NCBI GenBank assembly: GCA_947628755.1
Contig: CANRBC010000012.1
Location: 18,393-82,392 of the forward strand
Direction of reading: 5' to 3'
Source of the DNA: an uncultured Clostridia bacterium
Lineage (GTDB): Bacteria > Bacillota > Clostridia > Lachnospirales > CAG-274
Length of the DNA stretch: 64,000 bases
The first letter of the stretch is position 1. Each line of letters opens with the position of its first letter. Below the pieces are notes generated by a model that searched no databases, had not been told where the DNA came from, and saw only the letters and a program-made list of their open reading frames with translations. Positions 54,551 to 63,644 of the stretch are shown here, piece by piece. A program made the position numbers and the translations under genes.

Positions 54551-55282
54551 ATGAGCGGACATTCCAAATTTGCCAATATCAAGCATAAGAAGGAAAAAAA
54601 CGATGCTGCCAAGGGCAAAATATTTACGGTAATAGGCAGAGAGCTTGCAGTCGCAGTAAAGGCAGGAGGTCCTGACCCGGACAGCAATTCAAGACTGAGA
54701 GACGCTATTGCAAAGGCAAAGGCAAACAATATGCCTAACGATACCATTGACAGAAGCATAAAAAAGGCGGCAGGCAACCTTGACGCCGTTAATTACGAGG
54801 CTATCACATACGAGGGATACGGTCCTAAGGGCGTTGCGGTAATAGTAGAGGTGCTTACCGACAACAAGAACCGCTCCGCAGCCAATGTAAGAAGCGCTTT
54901 TACAAAGGGCGGCGGCAATCTTGGTACTACAGGCTGCGTTAGCTTTATGTTTGACGAAAAGGGTCAGATAATAATAGAAAAAAATGACGACAACGAATTT
55001 GACCCTGAGGAGCTTGAAATGATAGCAATAGAAGCCGGCGCAGAGGATATTTCTGAGGAAGAGGACGGCTTTGAGATAATAACTGCTCCCGAGGATTTTT
55101 CTGCCGTAAGAGAAGCGGTAGAGGCTGCTGGCATTGCTATGGCAGAGGCGGAGATTTCCATGATTCCTCAGACCTATACTCAGCTTACCGACGAGGACGA
55201 TATTAAGAAAATGACAAGACTTCTGGATATGCTTGACGACGATGACGATGTCAAGAACGTATACCATAACTGGGACGAGTAA
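54551..55282 (+). CDS. yebC: YebC/PmpR family protein
   Basis: 243 residues beginning [25 protein letters not shown], the universal YebC opening, with the [22 protein letters not shown] core. The family is described both as transcriptional regulator and, more recently, as a ribosome-associated factor helping at proline-rich stretches. GGAGG precedes the ATG. It is 14 bases upstream of argH and probably cotranscribed with it. Confidence 0.95.
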   Translation: MSGHSKFANIKHKKEKNDAAKGKIFTVIGRELAVAVKAGGPDPDSNSRLRDAIAKAKANNMPNDTIDRSIKKAAGNLDAVNYEAITYEGYGPKGVAVIVEVLTDNKNRSAANVRSAFTKGGGNLGTTGCVSFMFDEKGQIIIEKNDDNEFDPEELEMIAIEAGAEDISEEEDGFEIITAPEDFSAVREAVEAAGIAMAEAEISMIPQTYTQLTDEDDIKKMTRLLDMLDDDDDVKNVYHNWDE

Positions 55283-55296
55283 AAGGAGTTGGCAAT

Positions 55297-56676
55297 ATGA
55301 AACTTTGGGGCGGACGCTTTACAAAATCCACCGACAGCTTTACAGACCATTTTCACAGCTCTATCAGCTTTGATTCCCGTATGTACAGACAGGATATAGA
55401 GGGCAGTATTGCCCATGTTGCCATGCTTGGCAAACAGGGTATCATAGACGTGGAGGATTCTCAGCTTATACAAAAGACACTAAAGGAAATACTTGCCGAT
55501 ATAGAGGCAGGCAATATAACCTTTGACGAAAAGGCAGAGGATATCCACATGAATGTGGAAACCATACTTATACAGCGTATAGGCGACACAGGCAAAAAGC
55601 TGCATACAGGCAGAAGCAGAAATGACCAGGTCGCTTTGGATATAAGAATGTACCTTAAAGAGCAGATAACGGATATAAAGGCTCTTTTAAAGAAGCTGCT
55701 GACTGTACTTAACGGTATTGCAGAAAGGAATGTCGACACTATTATGCCTGGCTATACTCATCTGCAAAATGCGCAGCCTGTCACACTTGCTCACCACGTT
55801 TTGGCGTATGTGGAAATGTTCAAGAGGGATTACGACAGACTTTGCGACGTATATAAAAGAACAAACGTTATGCCCCTTGGTTCAGGCGCTCTTGCTACCA
55901 CCACATATCCCCTCGACAGGCGATTTGTTGCCGAGGAGCTGGGCTTTGACTCCATTACGCTCAATTCTATGGACGGAGTAAGCGACAGGGATTTCGTAAT
56001 AGAGCTTTTAAGCGCTCTTTCAGTCATAATGATGCACCTGAGTCGCTTTTGTGAGGAAATAATAATATGGAACTCACAGCAGTACAAATTTGTGGAAATG
56101 GACGACGCCTATTCCACCGGCTCATCTATAATGCCTCAGAAAAAGAATCCCGATATGGCAGAGCTTATAAGAGGAAAGACGGGCAGGGTATACGGTCATC
56201 TTATGGCTATGCTTACGGTAATGAAGGGCATACCTCTTGCCTACAACAAGGATATGCAGGAGGATAAGGAGGGCGTATTTGACGCTGTGGATACAGTCAA
56301 AATGTGCCTCCCCGTATTTACCGGAATGATAGATACAATGACTGTAAACAAGGACAATATGTATAATGCCGCAGGCAAAGGCTTTATGAATGCTACGGAT
56401 GCGGCGGATTGGCTTGTTAAGCACGGCGTTCCTTTCAGAGACGCCCATGCCATAATAGGTCAGCTTGTGCTGTACTGTATCAACAATAACAAGAGCCTTG
56501 GCGACCTTACCATTGAGGAATACAAGAATGTAAGCGATGTTTTCACAGAGGATATTTATAACGCAATAAGTCTTGAAACCTGTGTGAACACAAGAACAGT
56601 AGAGGGCGGGCCTTCCGAGGAGTATATAAAAAGCCTTATTGAACTGAATAAAAAAATTATATCCGAAATGAAATAA
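55297..56676 (+). CDS. argH: Argininosuccinate lyase
   Basis: 459 residues; cleaves argininosuccinate to arginine and fumarate, the last step of arginine synthesis. It begins KLWGGRFTKSTD, with GRSRNDQVALD, PGYTHLQNAQPVTLAHH and the superfamily signature GSSIMPQKKNPD (catalytic Ser in the flexible loop). AAAGGAG precedes the ATG. argG is not nearby, so argH is separated from its pathway neighbours. Confidence 0.96.
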   Translation: MKLWGGRFTKSTDSFTDHFHSSISFDSRMYRQDIEGSIAHVAMLGKQGIIDVEDSQLIQKTLKEILADIEAGNITFDEKAEDIHMNVETILIQRIGDTGKKLHTGRSRNDQVALDIRMYLKEQITDIKALLKKLLTVLNGIAERNVDTIMPGYTHLQNAQPVTLAHHVLAYVEMFKRDYDRLCDVYKRTNVMPLGSGALATTTYPLDRRFVAEELGFDSITLNSMDGVSDRDFVIELLSALSVIMMHLSRFCEEIIIWNSQQYKFVEMDDAYSTGSSIMPQKKNPDMAELIRGKTGRVYGHLMAMLTVMKGIPLAYNKDMQEDKEGVFDAVDTVKMCLPVFTGMIDTMTVNKDNMYNAAGKGFMNATDAADWLVKHGVPFRDAHAIIGQLVLYCINNNKSLGDLTIEEYKNVSDVFTEDIYNAISLETCVNTRTVEGGPSEEYIKSLIELNKKIISEMK

Positions 56677-56681
56677 TATTG

Positions 56682-56710
56682 TTGCAATAAAATTCCGTTT
56701 GTGTTATACT
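56682..56710 (+). promoter_or_regulatory. Sigma-A promoter of the SCIFF precursor gene
   Basis: TTGCAA (56682-56687), 17 bases, TATACT (56705-56710), directly after argH and 37 bases before the peptide start. Confidence 0.65.
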
Positions 56711-56747
56711 GATTTCAATATAAAGCTATTTATTTAAGGAGGATATT

Positions 56748-56891
56748 ATGAAGCACGTTAAGACTTTAAACACTAAGTTACTTCAGAATACTGTTGCAAA
56801 GGGCGGATGCGGCGAGTGCCAGACTTCATGTCAGTCAGCCTGCAAGACATCCTGCACAGTTGCTAATCAGGCTTGTGAGAATGTAAAATAA
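56748..56891 (+). CDS. scfA: SCIFF (six cysteines in forty-five residues) ranthipeptide precursor
   Basis: A 47-residue peptide too short for most gene tracks. ATG 56748 follows AAGGAGG. The leader (MKHVKTLNTKLLQNTVAKGG) is followed by six cysteines at 21, 24, 28, 32, 36 and 43, with threonine or serine before or between them (CGECQTSC, CKTSCTVAN). In Clostridium thermocellum the matching maturase links such cysteines to threonine or other residues by thioether bonds at a non-alpha carbon. SCIFF peptides are nearly universal in Clostridia and have been linked to quorum-type signalling; the role here is inferred. It has its own promoter and hairpin. Confidence 0.95.
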   Translation: MKHVKTLNTKLLQNTVAKGGCGECQTSCQSACKTSCTVANQACENVK

Positions 56892-56898
56892 TATTACG

Positions 56899-56925
56899 AG
56901 GCTGTCGGTCGACAGCCTTATTATT
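56899..56925 (+). terminator. Hairpin terminator after the SCIFF precursor
   Basis: AGGCTGTC (56899-56906) and GACAGCCT (56911-56918) with a GGTC loop, then TATTATTTT. It uses the same outer arm (GGCTGTC/GACAGCC) as the conserved hairpin family but is shortened, and the repeat end follows 37 bases later. Confidence 0.6.
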
Positions 56926-56944
56926 TTGATTAAGTATTATAATT

Positions 56945-57450
56945 GGGTAAGTTTTTGTTTAGGAGAATATCGACCTCTCAGTCAGCCACGCTCTAAGCTA
57001 TACGCCACATTAACTGTAGCCGAGGCTGACAGCTCCCCTTACGAATGGGAGCTTTAGGTTAATGCATTTCAAAATACTTGATGATATATTAAGACTTTAA
57101 AAATTTTTGAAAGATAATAACTCTTATCTCCCCTAGCCCGTAAGGGCGTCGGAGGTTTGCTTTCGGCTTGCCGAAAGTGCTGAGGATGGGGACATTGCAC
57201 CGAAAGATTTATCGGAATTGAATCGGAAGATTTATCCGACGATACGAAGTATCGCTTTTACCGAAGGTAAAAGTTCTGACAGCCGAAGGCTGGCTTTGCC
57301 GCCTCCCCACTTCAAGCCTCCCCTAGCCTTGCAATAAAACGCAACGTGTTTTATTGCAGGCGTCGGAGGGGAGGGGGACCATGCGAAGCATGGTGGAAGG
57401 GTCGTTATAACAACAAAATAATGTGATACTTGCATAAACACAAACTTCCC
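56945..57450. repeat. Mosaic intergenic repeat, copy 6, between SCIFF precursor and maturase
   Basis: Left end GGGTAAGTTTTTGTTTAG (from 56945) then TCGACC; right end GGAAGGGTCG (57395-57404) with a degraded ATAAACACAAACTTCCCC. Modules: the reverse CAGTCAGCC..GAGGCTGACAG block (56980-57031), the CCCCTAGCCCG..GGGCGTCGGAGG hairpin twice, several short hairpins, and the end hairpin CCATGC/GCATGG (57379-57393). No gene is seen between 56892 and 57470. Confidence 0.7.
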
Positions 57451-57470
57451 CATAATCGAAAGGTGACACC

Positions 57471-58826
57471 ATGATACATAAATACAGTATGAACGGATAT
57501 TTCATAGTGCTTGATGTAAACAGCGGCGCTGTGCATATAGTAGACGAAGTAGTCTACGATGTACTGGACTATTACAGAGAGATACCGAACAATGAAATAT
57601 ATGAAAAGCTCGGCGGCAAGTATTCCAAAGAGCAGATAAACGAAGCTCTTGAGGAGATAGACGAGCTTGTGGAGAGCAAAATGCTTTTCACAGAGGATAT
57701 TTATGAAGACATTATCCCTCTTATTGACAAAAGAGAGCCTGTTGTAAAGGCTCTTTGCCTGCATATTGCCCATGACTGCAATTTAAAGTGTAAATACTGC
57801 TTTGCCGAGGAGGGCGAATACCACGGCAAAAGAGAGCTTATGAGCCTTGAGGTCGGCAAAAAGGCAATAGACTTCCTTATTAAAGCGTCGGGCAAAAGAA
57901 AAAATCTGGAGGTGGATTTTTTCGGCGGCGAGCCTCTCATGAATTTTGATGTGGTAAAGGGCATTGTGGAATATGCCCGTTCCGTGGAAAAGGAGCATGG
58001 CAAGAATTTCCGCTTCACTATCACCACAAACGGCATACTTTTAAACGACGAAATAATGGATTATATAAATAAGAATATGCACAATGTTGTTCTGAGCATT
58101 GACGGCAGGAAAGAGGTCAATGACAGAATGAGAGTAAGAGCAGGAGGACAAGGCTCTTATGACAGCATAGTGCCGAAATTCCAAAAGCTGGCTGAGAGCC
58201 GCAATCAGACAGACTATTATGTAAGAGGCACTTTTACAAAGTATAACCTTGACTTCGGCAAGGATATAATGCACCTTGCGGATCTGGGCTTCAAGCAAAT
58301 CTCAGTAGAGCCTGTGGTAGCAGCCCCCTCCGAGGACTACGCTATTTCAGAAGAGGATCTCCCCGTTATATTCGAGGAATACGAAAACCTGGCAAAGGAC
58401 ATTATAAATAGAAGAGAAAAGGGTCAATGGTTTAATTTCTTCCACTTTATGATAGACCTTACAGGCGGTCCGTGTGTTACAAAAAGGCTTGTAGGCTGCG
58501 GTTCGGGTACGGAATACCTTGCCGTTACCCCCAACGGCGACCTTTATCCCTGCCATCAGTTTGCGGGAAGAGAGGAATTCAGAATGGGCACTGTGGATAC
58601 AGGCGTTGTAAGACCCGATATAAGACACGACTTCGAGCAATGCAATGTATACAACAAGCCTGAGTGTAAGAAATGCTGGGCAAAATTCTACTGCAGCGGC
58701 GGTTGTACGGCAAATTCTTTCAATACCCACGGCGACCTTATTACCCCCTACGAAATTGGCTGCGAAATGCAGAAAAAGAGAATAGAGTGCGCAATTATGA
58801 TAAAAGCAGCAGAGGCGCAGCCGTAA
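57471..58826 (+). CDS. scfB: SCIFF radical SAM maturase
   Basis: 451 residues. An N-terminal peptide-recognition (RRE-like) region (about 1-85) precedes the radical SAM barrel with C103-X3-C107-X2-C110 (CNLKCKYC) and FFGGEPL. The C-terminal SPASM domain begins near CGSGTEYLAVTPNGDLYPCHQ and ends CKKCWAKFYCSGGC, with cysteines for two auxiliary 4Fe-4S clusters. It installs thioether bonds in the six-cysteine peptide encoded 580 bases upstream. In most genomes the two genes are adjacent; here a mosaic repeat lies between them. AAGGTG precedes the ATG. Confidence 0.95.
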   Translation: MIHKYSMNGYFIVLDVNSGAVHIVDEVVYDVLDYYREIPNNEIYEKLGGKYSKEQINEALEEIDELVESKMLFTEDIYEDIIPLIDKREPVVKALCLHIAHDCNLKCKYCFAEEGEYHGKRELMSLEVGKKAIDFLIKASGKRKNLEVDFFGGEPLMNFDVVKGIVEYARSVEKEHGKNFRFTITTNGILLNDEIMDYINKNMHNVVLSIDGRKEVNDRMRVRAGGQGSYDSIVPKFQKLAESRNQTDYYVRGTFTKYNLDFGKDIMHLADLGFKQISVEPVVAAPSEDYAISEEDLPVIFEEYENLAKDIINRREKGQWFNFFHFMIDLTGGPCVTKRLVGCGSGTEYLAVTPNGDLYPCHQFAGREEFRMGTVDTGVVRPDIRHDFEQCNVYNKPECKKCWAKFYCSGGCTANSFNTHGDLITPYEIGCEMQKKRIECAIMIKAAEAQP

Positions 58827-58862
58827 AAAGTGCCAATTAATGTAAATAAATATTAAAAATAG

Positions 58863-58892
58863 TTGACATAAGAGGGTATTTGATAATATAAT
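58863..58892 (+). promoter_or_regulatory. Sigma-A promoter of secD-secF
   Basis: Consensus TTGACA (58863-58868), 18 bases, TATAAT (58887-58892), 41 bases before the secD ATG. Confidence 0.75.
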
Positions 58893-58933
58893 GTTTTTAT
58901 ATGCTTATATATTTTACAAGGAGGAAACTGACA

Positions 58934-60445
58934 ATGAAAGGAAAGAGTTTTTTAATTCTTTTATTGGTGATAATAGTTGCAGCAGCTTTGGTTGCAGTAG
59001 CATATTTAGGTGTCGGCAATGTTCCTGCAACTGATTCATCATCAGAACAACAACAGATGCAGGTCGAAATCGTTACAGACGCCAACGGCGAGCCTGTGAC
59101 TGATGAAGAGGGCAATCCTCAGTATAATCTCGTTCCTGTGGACGAGGCTGAAACAGAGGCAGAGGACGAAACCGAAGCCGTAACGGATACTGAGCAGGCT
59201 ACAAATGCCGACGGTACACCCGTTGAGGCTGAAACAGCTGCCGAAGGCGAAACTTCAGCTGATGAGGAAAGCACAGAGGCTACAACAGCAGCTCCCCGTA
59301 TAGGCTACGGCAGCTACAAGAACATCAAGCAGGGTCTTGACCTTAAGGGCGGCGTATATATCGTATACGAGGCTGAAAAGGAAGGCACTCCTACTGCAGC
59401 AGAAATGGCAGCCGCTGTTTCAATGCTCCAGGGAAGAGTTGAATACAAGGGCTACTACGACGCAGAAGTATCTCAGGAGGGCGACAGAAGAATAAGAGTT
59501 GAGATACCCGGCGTAGACGACGCTGCAGCAGCTGTCAATGAAATAGGCGAGGCTGCTCACCTTACATTCAGAGCCATGAACGACGACGGTACTCCGGGTG
59601 AAGTGCTTGTAGACGGCGAGAACGTTGCAGATGCGGACAAGGCTACTCAGAACGGACAGGTCGTAGTTACGCTTGCCTTTGACGGCACAGGCGCTCAGCA
59701 GTTTGCCGAGGCTACAGCTGCCAATGTAGGCAAGAGAATAGGTATATACATGGACGATATGCTCCTTAGCGCACCTACTGTAAATACTGCTATCAATGAC
59801 GGCAACGCCATTATAACAGGCGACTTTACGGTAGAAGAGGCAGAGGACCTTTCCTCCAAGATAAGAGCAGGCTCACTTCCGTTTAACTTAACTGCTCTTG
59901 AATACAACGCAGTAGGCGCAAGACTTGGCGCAGACTCACTTTCAACAAGCGTTAAGGCAGGTACAATAGGTATCATACTTGTACTTATATTCATGCTTAT
60001 AAGATACAGACTTTTAGGCGCAGCAGCAGACCTTGCTCTTGTTATATACACAGCGCTTATGGTAGTTATACTGAGTCTTTTCGGTATCACTCTTACACTT
60101 CCCGGTGTTGCCGGTATCATACTTGGCATAGGTATGGCGGTAGACGCCAACGTTATCATATTCGAGAGAATAAAGGAAGAGCTTAACGCAGGCAAGGCAT
60201 TGAAGACCGCTGTAAGGAACGGCTTTGCAAAGGCTCTTTCAGCTATACTTGACGGCAATATCACTACACTTATTGCCTGCGCCGTTCTGTTATGGCTCGG
60301 CACAGGTCCTATAAAGGGATTTGCTCAGACACTTATTCTCGGTATTATAGTATCAATGTTTACGGCGCTTTTTGTTACAAGAGTTATCGTTGTCTGCCTT
60401 GGCAACATAGGTGCTCAGAACAACAAGCTCTACGGCGCTAAATAG
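58934..60445 (+). CDS. secD: Protein translocase subunit SecD
   Basis: 503 residues. After the first membrane helix (about 5-25) lies an unusual low-complexity acidic stretch (about 40-130) made mostly of Glu, Thr, Ala and Asp. The conserved extracytoplasmic part then starts with QGLDLKGGVYIVYE, and five more helices form the RND-type core with GIGMAVDANVIIFERIKEEL. SecD with SecF uses the proton gradient to help pull proteins out through SecYEG. ATG 58934 follows CAAGGAGG; the upstream eleven codons are not used. Confidence 0.95.
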   Translation: MKGKSFLILLLVIIVAAALVAVAYLGVGNVPATDSSSEQQQMQVEIVTDANGEPVTDEEGNPQYNLVPVDEAETEAEDETEAVTDTEQATNADGTPVEAETAAEGETSADEESTEATTAAPRIGYGSYKNIKQGLDLKGGVYIVYEAEKEGTPTAAEMAAAVSMLQGRVEYKGYYDAEVSQEGDRRIRVEIPGVDDAAAAVNEIGEAAHLTFRAMNDDGTPGEVLVDGENVADADKATQNGQVVVTLAFDGTGAQQFAEATAANVGKRIGIYMDDMLLSAPTVNTAINDGNAIITGDFTVEEAEDLSSKIRAGSLPFNLTALEYNAVGARLGADSLSTSVKAGTIGIILVLIFMLIRYRLLGAAADLALVIYTALMVVILSLFGITLTLPGVAGIILGIGMAVDANVIIFERIKEELNAGKALKTAVRNGFAKALSAILDGNITTLIACAVLLWLGTGPIKGFAQTLILGIIVSMFTALFVTRVIVVCLGNIGAQNNKLYGAK

Positions 60446-60457
60446 GAGGTGGATGTT

Positions 60458-61357
60458 ATGCATATAATTAAGAATAGAGCTATTTATTTAGGTATTTCAA
60501 TCGTTCTTATAGTTCTCGGCATCGCCTCTATGATATTCAATGCGGCTACGGGCAAGGGCGCATTCAATTACGATATTCAGTTTACAGGCGGTACTTCCAT
60601 TCAGGTGGATATTGGCAAGCCCGTTACCGATGACGAGGTTGCAGCCATAGTACAGGAAGTAACGGGAGAAGCTCCCGCTCAGATGCAGTCCTTAGAGGGC
60701 AATACAAAGCTCATCAAGACAAAATCTCTTGACGAGGATACAAGAAACGCTGTTCAGGACAAGCTCATGGAGAAATACGGCATTGAAGCAAATGCCTTTA
60801 CTATCCAGGACGTAAGCGGTACAATAAGCAACGAGATGAAGAGAACGGCTGCTCTTTCAATAATAGTAGCCTGTGTTGCAATGCTTATATATGTAAGTAT
60901 CAGATTCAAGGATTTCTCAACAGGCGCAAGCGCTGTTATAGCTCTTTGCCATGATGCGCTTATTGTACTTGGCAGCTACGCTCTTTTAAGAATTCCCATG
61001 AACAATAACTTTATTGCGGCTATACTTACCGTTTTAGGTTATTCTATAAATGCCACAATAGTTATTTTCGACAGAGTAAGAGAAAACAGAAGAATAATAG
61101 GCAGAACAAATTACGAGGCTCTTATAGATACATCTGTAAAGCAGACTCTTACACGTTCTCTCTTTACTTCTCTTACAACATTCTTTACTGTATTCTGTCT
61201 TTATATTTTCGGCGTTGACTCAATCAAGCAGTTTGCGCTGCCTATTACAGTAGGTATTGTTTGCGGTACTTATTCTTCAATATTTGTTGCAGGCAATATT
61301 TGGTATATACTTTCTACGGTTAAGATGAATAAGAAAAAGACAGGCAAGAAAAAATAA
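60458..61357 (+). CDS. secF: Protein translocase subunit SecF
   Basis: 299 residues with six membrane segments. It has the FTGGTSIQVDIG extracytoplasmic motif and YSINATIVIFDRVRENRR in the core. It partners SecD. ATG 60458 lies eight bases after AGGAGG, which itself overlaps the secD stop region; GTG 60449 is within that site. The C-terminus is lysine-rich. The conserved hairpin terminator follows. Confidence 0.95.
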   Translation: MHIIKNRAIYLGISIVLIVLGIASMIFNAATGKGAFNYDIQFTGGTSIQVDIGKPVTDDEVAAIVQEVTGEAPAQMQSLEGNTKLIKTKSLDEDTRNAVQDKLMEKYGIEANAFTIQDVSGTISNEMKRTAALSIIVACVAMLIYVSIRFKDFSTGASAVIALCHDALIVLGSYALLRIPMNNNFIAAILTVLGYSINATIVIFDRVRENRRIIGRTNYEALIDTSVKQTLTRSLFTSLTTFFTVFCLYIFGVDSIKQFALPITVGIVCGTYSSIFVAGNIWYILSTVKMNKKKTGKKK

Positions 61358-61367
61358 GATACTCATG

Positions 61368-61415
61368 AGCTGTCGCATTATGACCTGTTGGCAAAAGGGT
61401 CTTAATGCGACAGCT
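61368..61415 (+). terminator. Conserved hairpin terminator of secD-secF
   Basis: AGCTGTCGCATTA (from 61368) and TAATGCGACAGCT (to 61415) pair, extended by GACC/GGGTC. It is followed by TTATTTGATTTATGG and ATGAATTTT, the same order (hairpin, T-rich link, repeat end) as in the minus-strand copies. Confidence 0.75.
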
Positions 61416-61429
61416 TTATTTGATTTATG

Positions 61430-61765
61430 GATGAATTTTCCGACGGGATAGCAAAGCTCTACCATATTTAAGCAACTTTGGAAAGCGTAATCTTGAGCTT
61501 CTCCTTTAGAGAAGTTCAGCACTTTTGCTTGTGGCAAAAGCCAGCCATCCCCACAACCCCAGCCTCCCCTTACGAGAAGGGGAGGTGGCAGCCTTAAGGC
61601 TGCCGGAAGGGTCGACCTTGTAGTGGTCAGGCTGTCAGATATTTCTTCTGTGCAATGGAGCTGTCAGCCTCGGCTACAGCCAAGTGTAACGAATGGCTTA
61701 GAACGGGGCTGACTGAAGGGTCGATATTCGCATAAACAAAACTTACCCCCACTCCATTCACATAA
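61430..61765. repeat. Mosaic intergenic repeat, copy 7
   Basis: Left end TGGATGAATTTTCCGACG (from about 61426); an internal border GGGTCG (61609-61614) after the 18-bp palindrome GGCAGCCTTAAGGCTGCC (61587-61604); and an outer block 61664-61729 (GCCTCGGCTACAGCC to CTGACTGAAGGGTCGATA) closed by CATAAACAAAACTTACCCCC. It shares GCACTTTTGC..GCAAAAG and a TCTTCTGTGCAATG stretch with copy 4. No gene is seen between 61358 and 61788. Confidence 0.7.
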
Positions 61766-61788
61766 AATTTTATTAAAGGACCGATATT

Positions 61789-63537
61789 ATGGCAAAATGG
61801 CTTCTTAAAAAATGCTCAGCCTCTCCCGATAAGCTGGCGACTTTTTACGGCTGCGGTATGCCTCTTGCTTACGCTCTATATCACAGGGGCATAAGGGACA
61901 GGGACAGGCTCAGAGCGTATACGAACACGGACAATTTCATATTTGAGCCTTTTACGGACTTCAATGACGCTTTAAAAGCCTTGGAGCTTGTAAAAAAAGC
62001 GACAGAGCAGAAAAAGAAGCTCTGTATATACGGCGATTACGATGTAGACGGCGTTATGAGTACGACTATTCTGTATAAAGGTCTTAAGGCTCTTGGTGCT
62101 GACGTCTCCTATACAATACCCCATAGAGTAGACGACGGCTACGGTATAAACGAAAACGCCGTCAGAAAACTTTATGACAAGGGCGTTGAGCTTATTATTG
62201 CCTGCGATAACGGTATATCCGCCATGAAAGCAGTTGATTTGGCAAAAGAGCTTGGCATGACTGTAATAATACTGGACCACCATGAGCCTGCCTTTACCGA
62301 GAGCGAAAAGGGGAGAGAAAGCATAATACCCTCTGCCGACGCTGTAATAGACGCCAAAATCGAGAACAGCGGCTACGCCTTTACCTATATGTGCGCAGGC
62401 GCTCTTTGTTATCGCTTTATAAAGGCTCTTTATGAATATATGGGTAAAAAGCTTAAAAATGACGAGGAGCTTATTATATTTGCGGCTATGGCAACAGTGT
62501 GCGATGTTGTGGACCTTGTGGGAGAAAACAGAGTCATTGCCAAAAGGGGTATAGAGCTTATTAACAAGCGAGTTTCCAATATCGGACTTAAAATGCTCAT
62601 AGAGCTGAGAGAGCTTAAGACTGTTTCCGTATATCACATAGGCTTTATATTAGGTCCGTGTATAAATGCGGGAGGTCGTCTGGATACTGCCGAAAGAGCG
62701 GTAAGACTCTTTACCACAGAGGATAAAAAAGAAGCGACTGCTCTTGCCCAAGAGCTTATAGAATACAATGAGGAAAGAAAGACAATGACCTCAGAGGGCG
62801 TTGAGGAAATAACGGAGCTTATAGAAAGCTCTGATATTAAAAATGATAGAATAATAGTCGCTCTTAGCAAAAATATTCATGAAAGCATTGCAGGAATAAT
62901 AGCAGGCAGAATAAAGGATATGTATTACAGACCCGTAATAGTGCTTACCGATACGGAAAAGGCGGTAAAGGGCTCGGGCCGCTCCATAGAAGCCTACAAT
63001 ATGTTTGAAGGACTTTACGAGGTAAGGGAGCTTATGCTTAAATTCGGCGGTCACTCTATGGCGGCAGGCTTAAGTATAGAGTACAAAAACGTGGATAAGC
63101 TGAGAAAAAGGCTTAACGAAAACTGTACCCTTGAGGATAAGGATATGATACCCGTTATACGCATTGACGCGCAGCTGCGGCTCAGCGACATTACGGAAAA
63201 AAACATAGACGAGCTGGATATTCTCAATCCCTTTGGCAGGGCAAACGAAAGACCCGTGTACGGCAGCAAGAATCTTAGCTTTAAATTTATTCGCTTTGTT
63301 GGAAAGGAAAGGAATATTGTAAGCCTTACTATTGAAGACGAAATGGGACGGAGAATAAGAGCTGTGGATTTTGACAATAGAGCTGTTTGGCAGGACAAAA
63401 TAGAAGAACTGGGGTACTCCGTCGAAAATGCAGATAGGGTAGTTATTAAAGGCGATTTGGTATATACCTTGGATATAAATGAATTCAACGGCAGCAGAAA
63501 TCCTCAGATGATAATTAAAGATGTAAGATTCAGATAA
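61789..63537 (+). CDS. recJ: Single-stranded-DNA-specific exonuclease RecJ
   Basis: 582 residues. DHH motifs are intact: GDYDVDGVMS, CDNGI, LDHHEP, then MATVCDVVDLVGENR; the DHHA1 domain has the FGGHSMAAGLSI glycine motif near residues 418-430, followed by the OB domain. It degrades single-stranded DNA 5' to 3' in recombination and repair. The length matches the shorter RecJ form. AAAGGACC precedes the ATG. It has no obvious promoter other than within the repeat just upstream. Confidence 0.94.
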   Translation: MAKWLLKKCSASPDKLATFYGCGMPLAYALYHRGIRDRDRLRAYTNTDNFIFEPFTDFNDALKALELVKKATEQKKKLCIYGDYDVDGVMSTTILYKGLKALGADVSYTIPHRVDDGYGINENAVRKLYDKGVELIIACDNGISAMKAVDLAKELGMTVIILDHHEPAFTESEKGRESIIPSADAVIDAKIENSGYAFTYMCAGALCYRFIKALYEYMGKKLKNDEELIIFAAMATVCDVVDLVGENRVIAKRGIELINKRVSNIGLKMLIELRELKTVSVYHIGFILGPCINAGGRLDTAERAVRLFTTEDKKEATALAQELIEYNEERKTMTSEGVEEITELIESSDIKNDRIIVALSKNIHESIAGIIAGRIKDMYYRPVIVLTDTEKAVKGSGRSIEAYNMFEGLYEVRELMLKFGGHSMAAGLSIEYKNVDKLRKRLNENCTLEDKDMIPVIRIDAQLRLSDITEKNIDELDILNPFGRANERPVYGSKNLSFKFIRFVGKERNIVSLTIEDEMGRRIRAVDFDNRAVWQDKIEELGYSVENADRVVIKGDLVYTLDINEFNGSRNPQMIIKDVRFR

Positions 63538-63644
63538 AAGCGGCATATTTGCCGTCCGTATCCTTTAGCGTAGGTTAAATGAAAAAATATGGAAAAAGTG
63601 TTGAAAACGTCGGGAAAAAATTGTTAAAACATTGAAAAAACTTG

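Noticed and set aside
54689..55267. Minus-strand 192-residue frame opposite yebC
   Set aside because: It is an antisense shadow with tyrosine- and leucine-rich composition and no start signal.
8098..61765. CRISPR array as an explanation for the intergenic repeats
   Set aside because: The repeats are dispersed single copies of 200-500 bp made of hairpins, without regular short repeats and unique spacers, and no cas genes are present.
8098..61765. Insertion sequence with its own transposase
   Set aside because: No copy contains an open frame of useful length; at most they are non-autonomous derivatives.
63541..63556. Terminator after recJ
   Set aside because: CGGCA/TGCCG form a short stem but no T-run follows, so I do not claim termination there.
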